Assembly (NCBI GenBank): GCA_002433335.1
Contig: DJHY01000193.1
Location: forward strand, 1 to 18,622
Direction: 5' to 3'
Length of the DNA stretch: 18,622 bases
DNA from: Rhodospirillaceae bacterium UBA6608
GTDB lineage: Bacteria; Pseudomonadota; Alphaproteobacteria; Rhodospirillales_A; Casp-alpha2
Under the pieces are notes generated by a model, which was not told where the DNA came from, ran no database searches, and worked only from the letters and a program-made list of their open reading frames with translations. Every line of letters starts with the position of its first letter. The first letter of the stretch is position 1. Shown here one piece after another: positions 15,004 through 18,622 of this stretch. The position numbers were made by a program, and so were the translations under genes.

Positions 15004-15786
15004 ATGACGAATAATGGAGACGAAAAAGGCTCGCGGTCGATCCGTGCGCTGGAGGTTGTCGAGGCGCTGGTCAACGAAGGCCGGCCCCTCGGCGCCGCCA
15101 AGATCACGGAACTGACGGGCCTGCCCAAGGCAACCGTGCATCGCTTGTGCGCGTTGCTGAGTGATACCGGCTTCATTGCCCCGGCGGCGTCGGGTGACGG
15201 TCTGACCGTCGGCCCGCGCCTTCGGGAACTGGCGATGGCGACGGTCGCCGTCGATCTGGAACACGCCCAGCGTCATCGTATCCTCACCGACCTCTCGTCC
15301 GAGGTCGGTGAGACCTGCAACTTCAACATCCCCATGGGTGGGGAGATGCGATACATCGATCGCGTCGAAACCAAATGGCCGCTGCGCACGCAGTTGCCTA
15401 TCGGTTCGCGCGTGCCGCTGCATTGCACGGCCAGCGGCAAGCTCTACCTGGCCATGCTGCCCGCCGCCCGCCGTCGGCAGATCATTCAGTCGATCGAACT
15501 GGTGCCGCATACCCAAGGCACGATCACCGACCCGGAAGCCTTGCTTGCCAATCTGGAAGTCATCCGCAAGGAAAAGGTCGGCACGGACAATCAGGAATTC
15601 ATCGAAGGCATGGTCGCGGTCGCGGTGCCGGTGACGGACGCCAAAGGGCGCTTGGCCGGAACCTTGGCCTGTCACGGACCGAGCCTTCGTATGCCCATGG
15701 AACGGGCGCAAACATTCGTTCCGGCCCTGCGCCGGGCCGCGGCCAAGCTGTCCCAGATCGGGGATGACGAAGCGGCTGCGGACTAA
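15004..15786 (+). CDS. IclR-family transcriptional regulator
   Basis: The 260-residue product has the IclR layout: an N-terminal winged helix-turn-helix (RSIRALEVVEALVNEGRPLG...ITELTGLPKATVHRLCALL, about 11-52) and a C-terminal GAF-like effector domain (about 85-250) with conserved blocks VGETCNFNIPMGGEMRYIDRVE, PLHCTASGKLYLAMLP and DNQEFIEGMVAVAVPV. IclR proteins sense small acids and act as repressors or activators at short dyads. Its position between dctM (52 bp) and the YihU-like reductase (39 bp) makes it the likely controller of this locus. GTTC-N5-GAAC at 14981-14993, just before its own ATG, and the dyad at 11505-11521 are candidate sites. The effector cannot be read from sequence. 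Confidence 0.95.
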   Translation: MTNNGDEKGSRSIRALEVVEALVNEGRPLGAAKITELTGLPKATVHRLCALLSDTGFIAPAASGDGLTVGPRLRELAMATVAVDLEHAQRHRILTDLSSEVGETCNFNIPMGGEMRYIDRVETKWPLRTQLPIGSRVPLHCTASGKLYLAMLPAARRRQIIQSIELVPHTQGTITDPEALLANLEVIRKEKVGTDNQEFIEGMVAVAVPVTDAKGRLAGTLACHGPSLRMPMERAQTFVPALRRAAAKLSQIGDDEAAAD

Positions 15787-15825
15787 GTTCAACCCTTCGG
15801 GAACTATTGGAAAGGCAGGTCTTCA

Positions 15826-16707
15826 ATGGCACGGATCGGTTTTGTCGGATTGGGTCAGATGGGCGGCGGCATGAGCCGCAACCTGATGAAGCACGGCCAT
15901 AGCCTGCGGGTGTTCGATCTGTCGGCGGATCAAGTCTCGGCGCTGGTCGCCGACGGGGCCGAGGCGGCGACGAGCGCGAGCGACGCCGCGCGTGATGCCG
16001 ACGTGGTTTTCACCATGCTGCCGATCGGCGCCAATGTCGAAGCCGCCGTATTCGGCGATGGCGGAATTGCTGAAGCGATTTCACCCGATGCCGTCTATGT
16101 CGACATGAGCACCATTCTGCCCGACGAAACCCGCGCCATCGGCGCACGGCTGGCGGCGCAGGGCATCGCCATGGTCGATGCGCCGGTTGGCCGGACCTCC
16201 GCCCATGCTGCCGCCGGGACTTCGACATTCATGGTCGGCGGGGCCGAGAAAGACGTCGACCGCGTACGTCCCTATCTGGAATGCATGGGCGAGAGCATCA
16301 CCTATTGCGGGCCGCTGGGCGCGGGGGCGACGGTGAAGCTGATCAACAACTATATCTCCGCCGTTTGTAATCTGGTCACCGCAGAAGGCATCGCCTTGGG
16401 CCTGGCCGCCGGTGTCAGCACCGACACGGTGGTCGAGGTCATTTCCCAGACCCCAGCGGGGCAGGGGCATATCAAGACGACCTGGCCCGCCAAGGCTTTG
16501 GCCGACGATCCCAGCCCGGCTTTCATGTTGGACCTTGCCCGCAAGGATTTGGGGCTGGCGTTGACCGCGGGGGCTGCGGCCAAGGTGCCGATGTTCACCG
16601 GCGCCGCCGCGCGCGAGATGTACAACACCGCCAGCGCCGCGGGTCACGGCCGCGAGGATTGGACCACCGGCATCTTCCGGACGGTCAAGGAATTGTCGAA
16701 GGTTTAA
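15826..16707 (+). CDS. YihU-like NAD-dependent reductase, probable 3-sulfolactaldehyde/DHPS dehydrogenase
   Basis: The 293-residue product is a beta-hydroxyacid dehydrogenase: Rossmann motif GFVGLGQMGGGM (5-16), and catalytic K171 with N174/N175 in VKLINNY. Most relatives (3-hydroxyisobutyrate dehydrogenase, tartronate semialdehyde reductase) have an SGG substrate motif after PV near residue 122; here it reads VGRTSAHA (121-128). As I recall the sequence of E. coli YihU, the 3-sulfolactaldehyde reductase of sulfoglycolysis, it has VGRTSANA with R123 binding the sulfonate, and K171 and N174 at identical positions. Long stretches also correspond: GH-TT/SWP near 214-221, SPAFMLDLARKDLG (230-243) and AAGHGREDW (271-279). 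It would interconvert sulfolactaldehyde and dihydroxypropanesulfonate (DHPS); direction is not known. Linked to the IclR and TRAP genes on the same strand. A different small acid aldehyde remains possible. Confidence 0.85.
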   Translation: MARIGFVGLGQMGGGMSRNLMKHGHSLRVFDLSADQVSALVADGAEAATSASDAARDADVVFTMLPIGANVEAAVFGDGGIAEAISPDAVYVDMSTILPDETRAIGARLAAQGIAMVDAPVGRTSAHAAAGTSTFMVGGAEKDVDRVRPYLECMGESITYCGPLGAGATVKLINNYISAVCNLVTAEGIALGLAAGVSTDTVVEVISQTPAGQGHIKTTWPAKALADDPSPAFMLDLARKDLGLALTAGAAAKVPMFTGAAAREMYNTASAAGHGREDWTTGIFRTVKELSKV

Positions 16708-16714
16708 CGGATAC

Positions 16715-16745
16715 GGCTCGCCCATTGGCGGGCCGATGGATTTTT
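16715..16745 (+). terminator. Rho-independent terminator after the reductase gene
   Basis: GGCTCGCC (16715-16722) and GGCGGGCC (16727-16734) form an 8-bp stem with one G-U pair and a CATT loop, followed after six bases by TTTTT (16741-16745). It lies 8 bp past the reductase stop and ends the TRAP-iclR-reductase run. Confidence 0.65.
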
Positions 16746-16750
16746 GCGGA

Positions 16751-17296
16751 TCAGAACTCTTCCGGGCGGCGGCGTTTGACCGTGGCCTGATGGCCTCTCT
16801 TGCCCTTGGCCGAGATCGAGGCGCGTTCAGACATCGCCTGGCGGGAATCCTTGGTGTCTTCGCGGATCTGCTCGCGCATCTTCTTATGCTTGGCGTATTT
16901 TTTCTGCGCCAGCATGTCGCGATAGGCTTTCTCGTTCTTGGCGATCTTGGCGAAGAAGACCAAGTGCATGAGGGCGCTGCCGATGAACCAAGTCACGGGC
17001 ATCGCCAGCAGGCTGGCCACCCAGAACACGACGTGGGTGCCGCCGATGCGGCCGATCACGCTCATATGGTAGAAGAACGCGACGGCGACCAAGCAGATCT
17101 CGAACAGGATCAAAATGCGAAAGCCGTTGGTGCTGGTAAATGATACCGGCTTTTTCGGGCCGCCCATGGCTTGGAACATTTTCGCCAGCATCCCGCCGAC
17201 GAAACTGGACAGCAGCAGGACCAAACAGGCCGCCGCAACCAGATCCGTGTCCCTGGTGAACTTGAAAACCCCCAATACGTGTTCGAGATAGCCCAC
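16751..17296 (-). CDS. Unknown small membrane protein with basic C-terminal tail
   Basis: I do not recognise this 181-residue protein. It has three hydrophobic segments: about 18-38 (LVAAACLVLLLSSFVGGMLA), 59-81 (FRILILFEICLVAVAFFYHM...) and a long one at 86-118 that may be two helices broken at P100. A tail of about 60 residues (120-181) is hydrophilic and strongly basic, with KKYAKHKKMREQ and a final TVKRRRPEEF, so it should face the cytoplasm and could touch nucleic acid or lipid head groups. I choose GTG at 17296, with AGGGAG upstream; the open frame reaches to 17494 but that part overlaps the MFS gene. It lies 58 bp behind the MFS transporter and may share its transcript. It converges on the reductase gene. 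Confidence 0.68.
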   Translation of the reverse strand: MGYLEHVLGVFKFTRDTDLVAAACLVLLLSSFVGGMLAKMFQAMGGPKKPVSFTSTNGFRILILFEICLVAVAFFYHMSVIGRIGGTHVVFWVASLLAMPVTWFIGSALMHLVFFAKIAKNEKAYRDMLAQKKYAKHKKMREQIREDTKDSRQAMSERASISAKGKRGHQATVKRRRPEEF

Positions 17297-17354
17297 GTCT
17301 CGTCTCCCTGGCCTCGTCCCCTCAAAGCGGCCTCCCCTTAAGGCCAATAAGATT

Positions 17355-18542
17355 TTATGTCCCTTTTGAGACGATATCACCCCTAAAACGATCCGATCGC
17401 CGTCCGGCCAGAAAGAACGCGAATCCCAGCAGGGACAGCCCCGACATGGCCAGGAACGCCCCGCCGCCATGGGCCGCGAACAGAATGCCGGCAATGTAGG
17501 ACGACAGGCTCATGCCCAGGCCAAGCGCCATCGCGAACAGGCTTTGCGCCGAGGCGGAGAGCGATGGCTCCACCCGCTCGCTGATCAGGTGAATGATCCC
17601 CAGGTGCGTTGCGCCGAAGGTCAAGCCGTGCAGGGCCTGAAACACAAATAACCAGAACGGGTCGGTGGTCATGGCCGTGCCGGTCCAGCGGATCAACCCG
17701 GCGGCGGCGCCGATGGCGATCATGTTGGCCGCGCCGACCCGGCGGACGGTGGTGGCGGCAAAGGTGAACAGCAGGATTTCCGCGATCACGCCTTCGCCCC
17801 AAAGGGTGCCGATGACGTCTGGCTCCAGGCCCGCCGCCGACCAATGGATCGAGCTGAAATTGTAGAACACGGCGTGCGATGCCTGGATACAGGTCGCCGC
17901 CATCATCGCCGCCAGCAGGCTGGGCATGCGCATCAATTCACGAAACGGCCGTCGGTCTGGCAGGCCCGCCGGGGCGCGGGTATCCGGCAGCGACAAGGCG
18001 CTGGCGAACGTCAGGATCGTCGCGCCCAGGATCGACCAGAAAATCCATTCGGCGGGGGCGTCGGTCAGAACCAAGCCCATGCCCCAAGCCCCGACGATGA
18101 AGGTGATCGAACCCCACAGCCGTACCCGTCCGTAATCGAACGGGACCTTCGCGCGGGTCAACATGGTCAGGCTTTCGGTCAACGGCAGTAACGGCCCGCG
18201 ACTGGCATAGAATGCCACGGTGACGACCAGGATCGGCCAGAAGCCGTCGGTCCACAGGAACAGCAGAAAAGTCGCCATGCCCATGAACGCCATCTGAACC
18301 AGAATGCGTTTGCGCAGTCCCGTGCGGTCGGCGTAGCGGGCGAAAAACGGGGTGACGGCCAATCGAGCCAATGTGCCCAGGGCGAACGCCAGACCGATCT
18401 GCGTGGCGTCCAGGCCTTTGCCCTGTAGCCACAGGGGCCAGAACGGACCCTGGATGCCCAAGGCAAGGAACACAGCCCCATAGAACAGCGCCAGGCGCAG
18501 TGGGGCTAGGCGGGGTAGGGGCGTTTCCCTCGTCGTCGTCAT
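17355..18542 (-). CDS. MFS transporter, HcaT-like (MFS_1_like)
   Basis: The 395-residue product has about twelve hydrophobic segments and the pattern of the HcaT/3-phenylpropionate-permease branch of the major facilitator superfamily: LALFYGAVFLALGIQGPFWPLWLQGKG at the N-terminus, the loop 2-3 motif RYADRTGLRKR, FDYGRVRLWGSITFI in the middle and FQALHGLTFGATHLGIIHLISE in the second half. Proteins of this branch carry aromatic acids or nucleosides with protons, but the substrate is unknown for most, including this one. The ATG overlaps the stop of the upstream gene by 4 bp (ATGA), so it is translationally coupled to it. There is no aromatic-acid gene visible nearby to support a phenylpropionate role. 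Confidence 0.9.
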   Translation of the reverse strand: MTTTRETPLPRLAPLRLALFYGAVFLALGIQGPFWPLWLQGKGLDATQIGLAFALGTLARLAVTPFFARYADRTGLRKRILVQMAFMGMATFLLFLWTDGFWPILVVTVAFYASRGPLLPLTESLTMLTRAKVPFDYGRVRLWGSITFIVGAWGMGLVLTDAPAEWIFWSILGATILTFASALSLPDTRAPAGLPDRRPFRELMRMPSLLAAMMAATCIQASHAVFYNFSSIHWSAAGLEPDVIGTLWGEGVIAEILLFTFAATTVRRVGAANMIAIGAAAGLIRWTGTAMTTDPFWLFVFQALHGLTFGATHLGIIHLISERVEPSLSASAQSLFAMALGLGMSLSSYIAGILFAAHGGGAFLAMSGLSLLGFAFFLAGRRSDRFRGDIVSKGT

Positions 18543-18622
18543 TGCGGGACAGTTCCCGCCAGGTCACGCAAATAGCGCAGGCCTTGGATCGCGCGGACGC
18601 CGTACCATGACAGCATTTCCCC
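18539..18622 (-). CDS. C-terminal fragment of an unidentified protein
   Basis: The reverse strand from the window edge encodes 27 residues, GEMLSWYGVRAIQGLRYLRD then LAGTVPQ, ending in TGA that shares ATGA with the MFS start. The 4-bp overlap and uninterrupted frame make a real gene end likely. The fragment is too short to name the protein. Confidence 0.6.
   Translation of the reverse strand, partial: GEMLSWYGVRAIQGLRYLRDLAGTVPQ

Noticed and set aside
15786..15805. AGTTC-N10-GAACT between iclR and the reductase as a firm operator
   Set aside because: Short half-sites, different spacing from the 11505 dyad, and an overlapping small CCC-TTC-GGG stem; kept only as a supporting note.
15826..16707. 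Calling the reductase a sulfoglycolysis gene in an SQ operon
   Set aside because: None of the other sulfoglycolysis genes is present in the window, so only the enzyme-level resemblance is claimed.
16751..17494. Longer 247-codon start for the small membrane protein
   Set aside because: The first 66 codons overlap the MFS gene and encode a Cys/Arg/Pro-rich stretch; GTG 17296 has AGGGAG in place.
1..18622. CRISPR arrays, tRNA or rRNA genes, insertion sequences, prophage or toxin-antitoxin genes
   Set aside because: I looked for regular spaced repeats, cloverleaf-like segments, transposase-like frames and terminal inverted repeats and found none that hold up.

Overview
The window is high-GC, densely packed bacterial DNA. 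Gene families and neighbourhoods (pepA directly followed by holC, TRAP transporters, family III CoA-transferases, HcaT-like MFS) suggest an alphaproteobacterium, most likely Rhodospirillales-like. That placement is inferred from family resemblance and was not tested by a search. I see no rRNA, tRNA, CRISPR array, transposase or phage gene. Nineteen protein genes are supported, two of them cut by the window edges.

Left part (1-2551, + strand): the CBS-domain end of a ClC-type chloride channel; an AmmeMemoRadiSam-type radical SAM enzyme (amrS); and a class II aldolase/adducin protein. A perfect 14-bp palindrome overlaps the probable -10 box of the aldolase gene. An unusual set of 11-bp repeats follows the aldolase gene.

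Middle part (2552-9163, + strand): a structured leader and the housekeeping pair pepA-holC, then a tight catabolic-looking group of cyclase-family hydrolase, CaiB/BaiF CoA-transferase and CitE-like CoA-ester lyase. The last two overlap by 4 bp, so an acid is probably activated with CoA and then cleaved. An unrecognised lipoprotein gene follows, and its start codon lies inside a 10-bp inverted repeat.

Right-middle part (9189-16707): a GMC alcohol dehydrogenase with a TerC-family membrane protein behind it (- strand). Divergent from them is the + strand run dctP-dctQ-dctM-iclR-reductase. The reductase carries the GRTS signature and residue numbering of E. coli YihU, the 3-sulfolactaldehyde reductase, in place of the SGG motif of ordinary 3-hydroxyisobutyrate dehydrogenases. 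Together the six genes (GMC enzyme, TRAP transporter, IclR regulator, YihU-like enzyme) look like an uptake and oxidation/reduction locus for a small acidic substrate, possibly a C3 sulfonate such as dihydroxypropanesulfonate. This is the best candidate here for an undescribed system. The shared intergenic region holds a promoter with two 11-bp direct repeats 22 bp apart and a dyad suited to an IclR-type regulator.

Right end (16751-18622, - strand): the last codons of an unidentified gene, an HcaT-like MFS transporter that overlaps it by 4 bp, and a small unknown membrane protein with a strongly basic tail. They converge on the reductase gene at a good hairpin-plus-T-run terminator.
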